A DNA stretch of 61,692 bases, from contig JAGLDC010000042.1 in the NCBI GenBank assembly GCA_023145965.1, positions 1-61,692 on the forward strand, given 5' to 3'. The notes below the pieces were generated by a model, which did not search any database, was not told where the DNA came from, and was given only the letters and a program-made list of their open reading frames with translations. Origin of the DNA: a bacterium (GTDB taxonomy: Bacteria; UBP14; UBA6098). Shown in pieces: positions 8,966 to 17,330 of this stretch. Both the position numbers and the translations under genes were made by a program. Each line of letters starts with the position of its first letter. Within the stretch, counting starts at the first letter, position 1.

Positions 8966-9739
8966 TTAAGGATTAGGTTCCTCCCACTCTAAAAGCATTC
9001 TACGAATCATGCCGCGCGAGTAAAAACAGGCGATCTTTGAGACGAAACATGGAAAGTCGATAATTGCCGAACGATTGGCCTTGTCCGATATCGCTCGAGT
9101 AACTACAAAAGGAATATCGTGTTCGAAACAGACTTGTGCTACTGCAGCTCCTTCCATCTCGACACATAAAAGGTCGTTAAGTTCTTGTTTTAGCTGTGAG
9201 ATTATCTTATGATCGGCTACAAAATGGTCTCCGCTGGCAATCAATCCTACCTTCACTCGAGGTTTTTTTATATCGAATTGTTCGAGTATTTCGGGTTCGA
9301 TTTCATTGAAGATTTCGCTTTCGACATATTTTTTGGCCGATATCTGCATTCGCTCGATAAAGACATTATTAGCGGCAAATCGAGATATTCCTAGAAGTGG
9401 AATTTCAAATTTGTTGAATGTGGGTAACGGGCTCACGTCCATATCATGCTGAATCAGTGCTGAGGAGATGACAATGTCGCCAATCTCAAGTTCGAGATCA
9501 GCTGCACCTGCAACCCCGGTGAAAACAATACCTTCGACACCGAATCTATCGATTAAAGTCGTTGCAGTCGAGGCAGAAGCGACTTTGCCCCATCTGGAGA
9601 AGACAAGAACCACATTTTTCCCATAGAGTTTACCCGACCAATAATGGCGTTTACCTATAACGAGGTCATTATCTTGGTCGAGATCGGCTTTCAATAGGTT
9701 AATTTCTTCATGCATCGAACAAATAATGCCAAATTTCAT
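8966..9739 (-). CDS. mtnN: 5'-methylthioadenosine/S-adenosylhomocysteine nucleosidase
   Basis: 257 residues, slightly longer than the ~230 usual. It hydrolyses MTA and SAH (and 5'-deoxyadenosine) to adenine plus the ribose product, clearing inhibitors of SAM enzymes such as the RlmN encoded nearby. Key residues are visible: catalytic Glu in the N-terminal EE pair (11-12), VFTGVAGA at 72-79, the VEMEGAA substrate loop at 193-199 and catalytic Asp in AISDKAN (D219). The extra length is an insertion around 135-165 (IFNEIEPEILEQF). No partner gene is close; it stands alone between two gaps. Confidence 0.9.
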   Translation of the reverse strand: MKFGIICSMHEEINLLKADLDQDNDLVIGKRHYWSGKLYGKNVVLVFSRWGKVASASTATTLIDRFGVEGIVFTGVAGAADLELEIGDIVISSALIQHDMDVSPLPTFNKFEIPLLGISRFAANNVFIERMQISAKKYVESEIFNEIEPEILEQFDIKKPRVKVGLIASGDHFVADHKIISQLKQELNDLLCVEMEGAAVAQVCFEHDIPFVVTRAISDKANRSAIIDFPCFVSKIACFYSRGMIRRMLLEWEEPNP

Positions 9740-10095
9740 TTAGCTTTTTCCAATAATATTTTTGATTGCTCATTAATGTAAAATCCTTATTAACTTAATG
9801 TCGATTTTCAATTATACAAGCTCATTCCCAGCTTAAGGGATTCTTTCTGGTCCGTTTGCTTACTCGAAAAGATTATCAAGTTACTGAGAGAATTTGAGTT
9901 AAATAAATGCTGATTTGAAGTATAATAACAAAACATGAATATTGTGAAGTAAGTGAGGTGTTGCCGATAGTTTAATATTTAGTTCACCTTTTTTCAGAAC
10001 AATACATTCGAGTGGTCAGAGAACTCAGAGCATTGTAGCTTGATTTTCCATTTTTTTTCTCTATAAAAAGTTGCATATTGAAGTGTTATTGACAT
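9740..10095. other. Gene-free AT-rich interval
   Basis: A 356-base region between the divergently transcribed nucleosidase and flippase-like genes. I see no convincing ORF, no long inverted repeat and no RNA fold. Apart from the plus-strand promoter candidate at 10040-10067, nothing can be named. It must also hold the promoter of the nucleosidase gene. Confidence 0.6.
10040..10067 (+). promoter_or_regulatory. Candidate sigma-70 promoter for the flippase-like gene
   Basis: TTGATT (10040-10045), a 16-base spacer and TATAAA (10062-10067), 28 bases before the GTG start. No clear Shine-Dalgarno follows, so the start at 10096 stays somewhat uncertain. Confidence 0.5.
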
Positions 10096-11010
10096 GTGAA
10101 AGGATTAGATTTTTTGAACAAACAAAAATGGTATAGCTGGGCATTGGCACTTCTAGTAGTAGTGGCTGTGGGATATATGATAGCTAGGAATTTCGGAGAG
10201 CTCAGGAAATACGATTTTGATTTTCGTTGGGGTTTTATAATCCTTGCTTTATTGAGTGAAGTTTCTGCTTATTTATCAAAGTTAGTAATTTGGCAACATC
10301 TTTCGCGTTCTTATGGTCTAAAAGTGCCTTTGATAAAAGCGGGCAAAGGCTTTTTTCTCTCTCAACTTGGGAGATATATTCCGGGAAAAGTTGGTCTTTT
10401 GCTAATTCGGATGGAAACCTATCGAGAGTATTCGCGTAAGAATACAGCTATAGCGACCGGTGTAGAGATGATTTCGACAATCGGCGGGGCATGTATCTTG
10501 GTGTTAATTGGTATTATAGCGGCGGGTGAATATCTTCCTTCTTATTCGATTTGGGTTGCTTTGATTGGATTTGCTGCGGTTTTGATTTTTTTATGGCCGG
10601 GCATTTTCAAACCCCTTGCCAATTTTGGGTTTAGATTAATAAAGCGTTCTCCGATGGAGGAGGTTCCTCCTTACAGCGTAACGCTCAAGTATGTAGCTGT
10701 GTATCTTTTTCCTGGGTTGCTTCATGGTCTTGGGTTATTTATGGTTTTGTGTTCGCTTTCCCCTATAAGTTTTGCATTTTATTTGCCAATAACTTCAATC
10801 TACTTTGCTGCGGGTATAGTAGGGTTGCTTGCTGTTTTCGTTCCGGCGGGACTCGGTGTTCGAGAGGGCGTAATGATGCTCGTTTTACCGCTCATTGTGG
10901 ACAAACCTATAGTAATAGTGGGAGTCATACTCTCTCGAATGGTTTTAACATTATCGGAGATATCTTTAGCCGGCATTTTCACAGTTTTAGATAAGTTTAA
11001 TTCAAAATAG
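10096..11010 (+). CDS. Lysylphosphatidylglycerol synthase TM-domain (UPF0104) membrane protein
   Basis: 304 residues, about eight hydrophobic helices (first at 13-30). The family hallmark FLSQLGRYIPGKVG lies near 88-101, with the second conserved region GLGVREGVMMLVLPL near 255-270. These proteins resemble the flippase half of MprF and stand-alone YbhN-like proteins; many act next to glycosyltransferases or in lipid transfer. No synthetase half is fused. The start is GTG at 10096; there is no good ribosome site, and an internal TTG is possible. Neighbours give no pathway clue. Confidence 0.8.
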   Translation: MKGLDFLNKQKWYSWALALLVVVAVGYMIARNFGELRKYDFDFRWGFIILALLSEVSAYLSKLVIWQHLSRSYGLKVPLIKAGKGFFLSQLGRYIPGKVGLLLIRMETYREYSRKNTAIATGVEMISTIGGACILVLIGIIAAGEYLPSYSIWVALIGFAAVLIFLWPGIFKPLANFGFRLIKRSPMEEVPPYSVTLKYVAVYLFPGLLHGLGLFMVLCSLSPISFAFYLPITSIYFAAGIVGLLAVFVPAGLGVREGVMMLVLPLIVDKPIVIVGVILSRMVLTLSEISLAGIFTVLDKFNSK

Positions 11011-11150
11011 CAATTAATTGATAACTCATAGTTTACCGAATTGATAGTTGAAAGAAGAATCTTATTTACAAATATTCCTAGTAGAAAGTTTTTTCAGGAA
11101 ATTCCAGAGGGGGTTTTCATTTTTTAAAATTTCTTTTTAGAAAATAATGC

Positions 11151-11180
11151 TTGCATGAGTTTTAAAAATCGGTTTATTAT
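11151..11180 (+). promoter_or_regulatory. Candidate sigma-70 promoter for the lipoprotein gene
   Basis: TTGCAT (11151-11156), 18-base spacer, TATTAT (11175-11180), followed by a GGAGG ribosome site just upstream of the ATG at 11209. Confidence 0.55.
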
Positions 11181-11208
11181 ACTGATAATAAAGTTAATTG
11201 GAGGATAA

Positions 11209-12156
11209 ATGTTGAAAAACAAAGTTTCTTTTGCTTCAATTCTAGCATTATTAATTTTGGGATGTAGTTCGCTTTTTAGTTCTGGTATCTATATAGAGCC
11301 GGGAGCATCCCTGACTTATGTTCGCAAGTTTGATAGCCAAACCCCCGGCAAGCCTTTGCGCATAATAAATATTAATTCTTCACCGATGGTTTACAACATC
11401 AGTGTTGTGGCAGACGAATATAGGCTTAAAGGCTATATTCCGATGCCGGATACGAATTGGGTTAAACCAATGAAGAATGATGTAAAAGTTGAGCCTTACG
11501 ACACGGTGGATATTCCGATTATGATTTCTATCCCGGAGAGCGATGAAAACTATAATCGTGCGTGGGTATGCGAGCTTTCGGTTATGCAAAGCGCGTGGAA
11601 GGATCCTTCTATTGGAGGCAAAGCTGGAACGGTTCTCCAGTTGGGTGCCAGAGCCACGTGGTTAATCGAAACGCCATTTAAGAAGGCTTTAGCTGCTATA
11701 AACAGCGATAAGTTATCAGTTGCGCCTGCAATACAGCCGATCCAATATGGCGATAGCACGATTAACAAAGGTGAGATTTTTATCACTATTCGCAATGATG
11801 ATGAAATTGAGCACGTGTATTCACTTGAGAGTTATATCCCGAATTTCGGTGATTCTATTATCGGGAGGGTACTTGATATTTTTCCGCTGACGACTGAAGA
11901 AACCGGTTGGATACTCGACCCCAATTGGATTTGTCCTAAGAAGAAAAAGCTTTTTGGAATATTCTCAAAGAGCCCAACGATCAAATTGGGTTCTGGGGAA
12001 GTTGGTAAATACCCAATTACAATCGATATGCCGCCTTCGGAAGAATTAAACCAAAGGCAATTCGAAGGTATTATTCTTATTCGGCCCGATGGTCAAAGAG
12101 AAGATAGTCGTTTTGTTCGTTATATCATATCGCCCGGATTGGAATACAAAGAGTAG
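11209..12156 (+). CDS. Putative exported lipoprotein with beta-sandwich domains
   Basis: 315 residues. The N-terminus MLKNKVSFASILALLILGC looks like a lipoprotein signal with Cys19 as the acylated residue, though Leu at -2 is not typical; cleavage at FSSG is the alternative. The mature protein is beta-rich; residues ~25-145 have the pattern of an Ig-like or chaperone-like fold (NSSPMVYNISVVADEYR, then PIMISIPE), with a second beta unit at 180-310. No family name can be given. It is monocistronic: own promoter upstream and a strong terminator 29 bases after the TAG stop. Confidence 0.75.
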   Translation: MLKNKVSFASILALLILGCSSLFSSGIYIEPGASLTYVRKFDSQTPGKPLRIININSSPMVYNISVVADEYRLKGYIPMPDTNWVKPMKNDVKVEPYDTVDIPIMISIPESDENYNRAWVCELSVMQSAWKDPSIGGKAGTVLQLGARATWLIETPFKKALAAINSDKLSVAPAIQPIQYGDSTINKGEIFITIRNDDEIEHVYSLESYIPNFGDSIIGRVLDIFPLTTEETGWILDPNWICPKKKKLFGIFSKSPTIKLGSGEVGKYPITIDMPPSEELNQRQFEGIILIRPDGQREDSRFVRYIISPGLEYKE

Positions 12157-12184
12157 ATAGAGTAGTATTTGCTTAGAACTATTG

Positions 12185-12213
12185 AAAGCCCTTCTTTGAA
12201 GGGCTTTTTTTAT
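12185..12213 (+). terminator. Rho-independent terminator after the lipoprotein gene
   Basis: AAAGCCCTTC / GAAGGGCTTT is a 10-bp perfect stem (12185-12194, 12198-12207) with loop TTT and a run of T behind it. Confidence 0.9.
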
Positions 12214-12225
12214 AGCTGATTTTAT

Positions 12226-12254
12226 TTGACTTTTTTGCTTTTAGTGGCTATTTT
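12226..12254 (+). promoter_or_regulatory. Candidate promoter for the fol-pan operon
   Basis: TTGACT (12226-12231), 17-base spacer, TATTTT (12249-12254). A start of transcription some seven bases on would leave only about five bases before the folB ATG at 12266, which lacks a Shine-Dalgarno site; the message may be nearly leaderless. Confidence 0.5.
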
Positions 12255-12265
12255 TAATAAATATT

Positions 12266-12625
12266 ATGGGAGTAATAAAAATACATAACATGTCTTTTTA
12301 TGGCTATCACGGTGTGACGGCGGCAGAGAAGGAGATTGGGAAGCGTTTTACTGTCGATGTCGAGATGGTAGTGGACACATATCATGCGGCGAAAACCGAT
12401 AATCTTATGGATACAGTTAATTATGAAGAGGTTTATAGGGTTGTTGGGGATTTTATCACTGAGAATATTTTCCATCTCACCGAGACTCTAGCCGAGGGCA
12501 TAGCCGATTTGTTGGAAAATTCTTTCACACAGAGCGGTGTAAGGGTTTGTGTTAGAAAGAGCAATCCGCCATTTCCTGGAAATCTGGATTATATTGAGGT
12601 TGAGGTTATACGTGGGGAGATATGA
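12266..12625 (+). CDS. folB: Dihydroneopterin aldolase
   Basis: 119 residues, the normal length. It splits 7,8-dihydroneopterin to 6-hydroxymethyl-dihydropterin and glycolaldehyde in folate synthesis. FYGYHGVTAAEKEIGKRF near the N-terminus carries the conserved pterin-site residues, NYEEVYR follows in the middle, and RKSNPPFPG near 100 contains the catalytic Lys. It overlaps folK by 4 bases (ATGA), which carries the next step. Confidence 0.92.
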   Translation: MGVIKIHNMSFYGYHGVTAAEKEIGKRFTVDVEMVVDTYHAAKTDNLMDTVNYEEVYRVVGDFITENIFHLTETLAEGIADLLENSFTQSGVRVCVRKSNPPFPGNLDYIEVEVIRGEI

Positions 12626-13131
12626 TAGCAGCTTTGGTTCTTGGATCGAATGTTGGTGACAGGGTAGGTTTTTTAATTAAAGCTGTGGGGAAAATTGGTG
12701 AATTTGGGGCAATAAAGGGGATTAGCGGCCTTTTTATTAGCAAGGCATACGGTGTTGAAGACCAGGATGATTTTATAAACGCCGCTCTTCTTCTTTCGAC
12801 GAACATTGATCCTCGAGGATTATTATATGAGCTTAAAAAGATCGAGAAGGAGCTTGGCCGGGAGGAGATTTTTCGTTGGGGGCCGCGCAAAATCGACATA
12901 GATATAGCGCTATTTGATGGTCTTATTATAGATTTGGTTGATTTGACAATTCCTCATAAGGGTCTTATTGAACGCGATTTTTTTCTGGATCCGCTTATCG
13001 AGTTGATACCGGAAGTGGCCGATCCCATTTCGGGGAAGACGTTATCGAAGTTGAGAGAGGAATTACCTAAAGCTGAAAATAAAGTAGTCTCTAAGTATAT
13101 TGATAAAAGATGGCAAGTCCTCATTACATAG
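12622..13131 (+). CDS. folK: Hydroxymethyl-dihydropterin pyrophosphokinase (HPPK)
   Basis: 169 residues. Transfers pyrophosphate from ATP to 6-hydroxymethyl-dihydropterin, directly after FolB. LGSNVGDR at 8-15 is the start motif, and WGPRKIDIDIALF near 92-104 is the HPPK signature that binds Mg-ATP through the two Asp. The C-terminal IPHKGLIERDFFLDPL is also typical. It overlaps folB by 4 bases and the following kinase gene by 22. Confidence 0.93.
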   Translation: MIAALVLGSNVGDRVGFLIKAVGKIGEFGAIKGISGLFISKAYGVEDQDDFINAALLLSTNIDPRGLLYELKKIEKELGREEIFRWGPRKIDIDIALFDGLIIDLVDLTIPHKGLIERDFFLDPLIELIPEVADPISGKTLSKLREELPKAENKVVSKYIDKRWQVLIT

Positions 13132-13754
13132 CAATCGAAGGTGTTATCGGAGTTGGCAAGACTACCCTTGCCAAGAAACTCGCCGATAGATTTAACGGTC
13201 GATTGGTTTTAGAGCGGTTTGATGAGAATCCGTTCCTTCCTGATTTTTACAAAAATCCGGTTTACAATGCTTTTACCACTCAGATATTTTTCCTTTTATC
13301 AAGGTATAGGCAGTTGAATCAGCTTCATAATTATGATCTTTTTCACGAGGCCATCATCGCTGATTATATGTTTGAGAAGGATGCAATATTTGCCAATATC
13401 AATCTTTCGGATTTGGAGATACGGCTCTACAATGAGGTTGCGCGTCATCTTGCCAGCGAGATACCTAAGCCCAATCTTGTAATTTATCTTCAGGCCAGCT
13501 CATTAGCATTAATGAAGCGCATACGCAAGCGTGGCAGGAATTATGAGAAGAAGATTCCGGAAAGATATATAGAAAACCTAGTCGAGGCTTATGAGCATTA
13601 TTTCTTTAATTATCGTGAATCGGCATTATTGGTAATAAACACCGAAAGACTCGATCTTGAGGTTGATTTAGTGATCGATGAGTTATTTCATAGGTTGGAA
13701 AAGCCTATTAGAGGGACAGAATTCTACAATCCTGATGTTACGCTTTGGGAGTGA
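13110..13754 (+). CDS. Deoxynucleoside kinase (dGK/dAK type)
   Basis: 214 residues. Phosphorylates deoxynucleosides to dNMP for salvage. P-loop GVIGVGKTT is at 11-19; ERFDENPFLPDFY near 36-48 contains the catalytic Glu of the ERxxE/DENPF motif; a basic lid RIRKRGRNYEKKIP is near 137-150. The DENPF form is typical of the bacterial dAK/dGK group, so deoxyadenosine or deoxyguanosine is likely but not proven. Its start lies inside folK (22-base overlap) and panB follows 4 bases after its stop, so it is embedded in a cofactor operon. Confidence 0.88.
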   Translation: MASPHYIAIEGVIGVGKTTLAKKLADRFNGRLVLERFDENPFLPDFYKNPVYNAFTTQIFFLLSRYRQLNQLHNYDLFHEAIIADYMFEKDAIFANINLSDLEIRLYNEVARHLASEIPKPNLVIYLQASSLALMKRIRKRGRNYEKKIPERYIENLVEAYEHYFFNYRESALLVINTERLDLEVDLVIDELFHRLEKPIRGTEFYNPDVTLWE

Positions 13755-13758
13755 GATA

Positions 13759-14556
13759 ATGGCTGATAAATTAACAATACTAGACATATTGGCGAGCAAA
13801 AAGAGGGGCGAGCAAATCGCCGCTTTAACAGCATACGATTATTTTATGGCCAAGTTTTTGGATAGAGCCGGTATAGATGTAATCCTTGTGGGTGATTCTA
13901 TGAACATGGTTGTTTATGGCGCGAAAAATACTCTTACGCTTGAACTCGATGTTATGTTACCGCATATTCAGTCGGTTAGTTCTGCCGCGAAGCGCGCCCT
14001 CGTTGTTGGAGATTTGCCTTTTATGAGCTATCAACCTTCGGTTCGGGATGCTGTGATTTCTTCGGGGCGTATGGTAAAGGCTGGTGCGCAGTCGGTTAAG
14101 CTGGAGGGTGGGAGCGCATTTATCGAGCATATAAAGGCTATCCTTGATGCTGGTATCCCGGTTATGGGGCACCTTGGCATGACCCCACAGTCTATACATA
14201 CAATTGGTGGGTATCGGCTTATTGGGAAGAGCGAGCTCGAGGCAGATCGTGTTTTCGATGAAGCCTTGGCGCTCGAAGAAGCGGGCATATTTTCACTCGT
14301 TTTGGAGAAGGTCCCGAGTGAGTTAGCGACTAGGATAACAGAATCATTATCTATTCCAGTGATCGGTATTGGTGCGGGTTGTGGTTGTGATGGACAGATA
14401 TTGGTTGTAAATGATATATTGGGATTGTTTGACGAATTTACCCCGAAGTTTGTCAGAAAATATGCTGCATTGTCCGAGGTTATTACTGAATCTGTCAAAA
14501 GCTATGTTTCAGATGTCAAGAATGGAGCCTTTCCAAATTCTAAAGAAAGCTATTAA
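13759..14556 (+). CDS. panB: 3-methyl-2-oxobutanoate hydroxymethyltransferase
   Basis: 265 residues. Makes ketopantoate from alpha-ketoisovalerate and methylene-THF, so it uses the folate made by the genes just upstream. The Mg-binding motif GDSMNMVVYG is near 40-49 and VKLEGG near 107; VIGIGAGCGCDGQILV is the family's C-terminal signature. I chose the ATG at 13759 over an in-frame ATG at 13678: GGGAG sits just before it, it matches the usual N-terminus, and the longer form would overlap the kinase by 77 bases. panC follows 5 bases later. Confidence 0.94.
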   Translation: MADKLTILDILASKKRGEQIAALTAYDYFMAKFLDRAGIDVILVGDSMNMVVYGAKNTLTLELDVMLPHIQSVSSAAKRALVVGDLPFMSYQPSVRDAVISSGRMVKAGAQSVKLEGGSAFIEHIKAILDAGIPVMGHLGMTPQSIHTIGGYRLIGKSELEADRVFDEALALEEAGIFSLVLEKVPSELATRITESLSIPVIGIGAGCGCDGQILVVNDILGLFDEFTPKFVRKYAALSEVITESVKSYVSDVKNGAFPNSKESY

Positions 14557-14561
14557 GCCCA

Positions 14562-15413
14562 ATGGAGATAATCGACAATATATCGGTAATTAGTGGAAGA
14601 ATTCGTGAGTATAAGGTTTCCGGTTTAAAAGTTGGGTTTGTTCCTACGATGGGTTTTCTCCACGATGGTCACCTTTCGCTTGTGCATAGTGCAAAAAAAC
14701 TTGCCGACAGGGTGGTTGTTTCGATTTTTGTTAATCCAACACAGTTCAGTCCAGATGAGGATTTGGACTCCTACCCTCGGGATTTCCAACGAGATGAGAC
14801 GCTTTGTTCAAACGAGGGCGTCGATATTATTTTCTATCCGACTTCCAAGGTAATGTATCCGGATAATTTTTCCACCGAAATTAAGGTTCGCGGTTTTAGT
14901 CAGCTTCTTTGCGGACGCACCCGCCCGAACCATTTCGATGGAGTTACAACTGTTGTGGGTAAATTGTTTAATATAGTTCAGCCCGATCTTGCTATTTTTG
15001 GGAAGAAAGACTATCAGCAATTAACCATCATTAAGAGGATGGCTGCAGATCTTAATTTTCCCATCGAGATTATTGGGGGTGAGACTGTCCGAGAACACGA
15101 TGGTCTTGCTATGTCGAGCAGAAACAAATATCTTACGCCTATCGAGAGAGAGGTTGCACCTGTTTTATATCGGACGCTTCTTTTTACCAAAGACAGGATT
15201 GAAAACGGCAATGCTCAGGATTCGGGTGCATTGATTAGGGTGATGCGAGACCGTATTGAGGGCAGCGGTCCGTTCGATATTGATTATATTGAGATCGTGG
15301 ATACTTCAAGCTTAAAGCCCATCGATAATCCCTTTTCGAGGGAATGTGTGATTGTTTTAGCGGCGAGACTTGGCAAGGCACGTCTTATAGATAATATAGA
15401 AGTTGGTATTTAG
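14562..15413 (+). CDS. panC: Pantothenate synthetase
   Basis: 283 residues, normal length. Joins pantoate and beta-alanine with ATP. FVPTMGFLHDGHLSLV near 27-42 contains the HxGH nucleotide motif as HDGH, VNPTQF follows at ~60, and FGKKDYQQL and MSSRNKYL are the typical downstream motifs. panD and panE are not in the window. It ends 2 bases from the convergent DUF2520 gene with no obvious terminator hairpin between. Confidence 0.95.
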   Translation: MEIIDNISVISGRIREYKVSGLKVGFVPTMGFLHDGHLSLVHSAKKLADRVVVSIFVNPTQFSPDEDLDSYPRDFQRDETLCSNEGVDIIFYPTSKVMYPDNFSTEIKVRGFSQLLCGRTRPNHFDGVTTVVGKLFNIVQPDLAIFGKKDYQQLTIIKRMAADLNFPIEIIGGETVREHDGLAMSSRNKYLTPIEREVAPVLYRTLLFTKDRIENGNAQDSGALIRVMRDRIEGSGPFDIDYIEIVDTSSLKPIDNPFSRECVIVLAARLGKARLIDNIEVGI

Positions 15414-15415
15414 CC

Positions 15416-16228
15416 TTAATTTCCTTTTCGCAAGAGCTCTCTTATTTTTTCCAATCCAGCGATGTAGATATCGAGGTTGCCTGTTTGGTTAGCGGCAATA
15501 AGGTGTTGTGCGATAGTGAGTTCGTCATTACGGACAACCGGGCCTGTAGCTCCATTTGCAAACCCGAATTTACGGAAATTCTCTATAGCTTTCTCGACTA
15601 TCGATATTGTCATGTCGATAGCGTTTTTTTTCTGAATTCCCGAATCTTCGAGGAGTTTCGAGCAAATCTCCAGAAGGGCAAAGCTGTGGTTTGCGGCAAG
15701 GCTTGCGCCAAAATGGTATCGACCTTTCGTATTACAATCGATATGGATAAACTTGCCTTCGAGGGATGTAACGAGATTTTCAGCGATATCTGAGGCTGCA
15801 AGATCGCCTTCACATCCGAAAAAGAGGGATTTGAATGGATTCTCGGTTTTCGAGATTGATGATACGCCTCCGAATGGATGTATGCAATATACTGCTTTGT
15901 CTAAGCCTGCCAGGCGAAGTATTTTCGAAGGGAGTATTCCGCTTGTGTGAAATAGAAACTTTGCGCTGAAATCGCGTAATTCGCCAAGGTGCTCACAAAC
16001 CGATATTATTGCGTCGTCGGGAACAGTTATGAATAAGATTTCGCATCGATCAACGAGTTTTTCCATCGAATCGAATACACCACATGGAGTTATACGTGCA
16101 GCCTCGGCGGAGGACTTTTCGAGTATATCATAAAAACCAACGATTCGCCATCCGTTTCTGGCAAGCCAGAAAGCCATCGCCGATCCTATTCGTCCAGCGC
16201 CTATAATGCCGATTCCCAGCGATTTCAA
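15416..16228 (-). CDS. Rossmann-fold reductase with DUF2520 domain
   Basis: About 270 residues. N-terminal dinucleotide fold (GIGIIGAGRIGSAMA) followed by a helical DUF2520 domain (HPFGGVSS, YHFGASLAANHSFALLEI, FANGATGPVVRND), related to ketopantoate or pyrroline-carboxylate reductases. I place the start at TTG 16228: AAAGGA lies just upstream across the yggS stop, and the ATG at 16300 would overlap yggS by 67 bases and add a non-homologous leader. Its convergent position beside panB-panC, with no panE visible, makes a ketopantoate reductase role worth testing, but that is inference. Confidence 0.82.
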   Translation of the reverse strand: MKSLGIGIIGAGRIGSAMAFWLARNGWRIVGFYDILEKSSAEAARITPCGVFDSMEKLVDRCEILFITVPDDAIISVCEHLGELRDFSAKFLFHTSGILPSKILRLAGLDKAVYCIHPFGGVSSISKTENPFKSLFFGCEGDLAASDIAENLVTSLEGKFIHIDCNTKGRYHFGASLAANHSFALLEICSKLLEDSGIQKKNAIDMTISIVEKAIENFRKFGFANGATGPVVRNDELTIAQHLIAANQTGNLDIYIAGLEKIRELLRKGN

Positions 16229-16233
16229 GAGGA

Positions 16234-16908
16234 TTATCCTTTGAATATAGCCGAACCGATTCGGAGATGTGTTGCACCTTCCTCGATTGCAATATTCCAA
16301 TCATTGGTCATACCCATCGAGAGAATAGGTAGTTCGTTCCCCATTTTGGAGGAAATATTATCTCTAAGCTGTTTAAGTTTTTGAAAAGCGTTTCGGATTG
16401 AGTGTTCGTCGTCTGTGAATGGAGCCATAGTCATAAAGCCCTGTAAACTTATGTTTTCGAGTTGAAGAATGCGAGAGATATTACTAGATGCCTTTATTGC
16501 ATCGAATCCGAATTTGCTTTCTTCCGCGCTGACATTAACTTCGATGAGTATTTTCTGGAGAATGTTTCTTTCGGATGCCACTCTATCGATGCGTTCCGCT
16601 AATTCGAGTGAATCTATGGAGTGTATGAGGTCGAAAGCTCCCACGGTTTTAGTAACTTTATTGCTCTGTAGGTGCCCAAACATGTGCCAGATAATGTCTT
16701 TTGGAAGGGCTTCAATTTTAATGAGTGCATCCTTGACCTTGTTTTCCCCAAAATGTCTAAGCCCTGCCGAATAAGCCTCTTCGACTCCACCGGCATCGAC
16801 ATACTTGCTTGCGGCGATGAGCGTTATTTCTTCAGGATTGCGTCCACAGTTTGCACATTGAGCGGCAATCTTTTTTCCCAGTTTCTCTATATTGCTTTTG
16901 ATAGTCAT
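16234..16908 (-). CDS. YggS/PROSC family PLP homeostasis protein
   Basis: 224 residues. A PLP-binding, fold-type III protein without known catalysis that buffers pyridoxal phosphate and affects amino- and keto-acid pools. PLP Lys is K35 in AASKYV; HFGENKV, WHMFGHLQSNK and HSIDSLELA are family hallmarks, as is SMGMTNDWNIAIEEGATHLRIG near the end (split here: SMGMTNDW, then EGATHLRIG). The yggS-then-reductase order resembles the yggS-proC pairing seen in many bacteria, here with a DUF2520 enzyme. Two bases separate it from archease. Confidence 0.9.
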   Translation of the reverse strand: MTIKSNIEKLGKKIAAQCANCGRNPEEITLIAASKYVDAGGVEEAYSAGLRHFGENKVKDALIKIEALPKDIIWHMFGHLQSNKVTKTVGAFDLIHSIDSLELAERIDRVASERNILQKILIEVNVSAEESKFGFDAIKASSNISRILQLENISLQGFMTMAPFTDDEHSIRNAFQKLKQLRDNISSKMGNELPILSMGMTNDWNIAIEEGATHLRIGSAIFKG

Positions 16909-16910
16909 AA

Positions 16911-17330
16911 TTATAAATCGAAAATAATCCTCGTGGAATATGTTTCTTTTTCGTCCTTTTTAATTTCGAGTTGGTGACATGTTACCGCTTTAATTTCGTG
17001 TAAGACTGAATATTCCGGCAGGTTTTTCTGACCGCTAACCTCCGCAACGATAAAATCGTCGGTAAATTCTCCAATATTGATACCCCGCGCGGCAAAGCCG
17101 TCTAATAAAACGAGATCAAGTATCTCGTTTAGAAAACCGACAAGAAGCAGGTCGATTTTTTTTGAGGCTTTCGATACAATTCGAATAGTTCTGCTTTCAA
17201 TTTTTGAACTATCCAATAAAATTTCAAGCATTCCTTCCGTCGCACCTCTAAAGAGTTCTTCCGGGGAGTCTGCTAAGACGGTTATTCCTATATTTGCGTC
17301 GTGGTCGATTCTATCCACAGAAAACGGCAT
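16911..17330 (-). CDS. Archease family protein
   Basis: 139 residues. Archease activates the RNA ligase RtcB by aiding guanylylation and metal loading. The fold pattern is clear: RIDHDANIGITV at the start, EELFRGATEGMLEIL, VGFLNEILDLVLL, HEIKAVTCHQLEI and a final IIFDL with the conserved C-terminal Asp. The normally conserved DHTAD motif reads DHDAN, so an Asp of the metal site is Asn here. No rtcB is in the window. Its ATG follows the mazG stop with no gap. Confidence 0.85.
   Translation of the reverse strand: MPFSVDRIDHDANIGITVLADSPEELFRGATEGMLEILLDSSKIESRTIRIVSKASKKIDLLLVGFLNEILDLVLLDGFAARGINIGEFTDDFIVAEVSGQKNLPEYSVLHEIKAVTCHQLEIKKDEKETYSTRIIFDL

Noticed and set aside
8878-8976. A plus-strand ORF starting MDMPEVEAR, resembling the MutM/Nei N-terminus
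   Set aside because: Only 32 codons, no ribosome site, no further Fpg-like sequence, and it runs into the MTA/SAH nucleosidase gene on the other strand. Probably chance.
13678-13758. Longer panB start at 13678
   Set aside because: The added 27 residues overlap the kinase gene, match no PanB N-terminus, and the ATG at 13759 has a GGGAG site directly before it.
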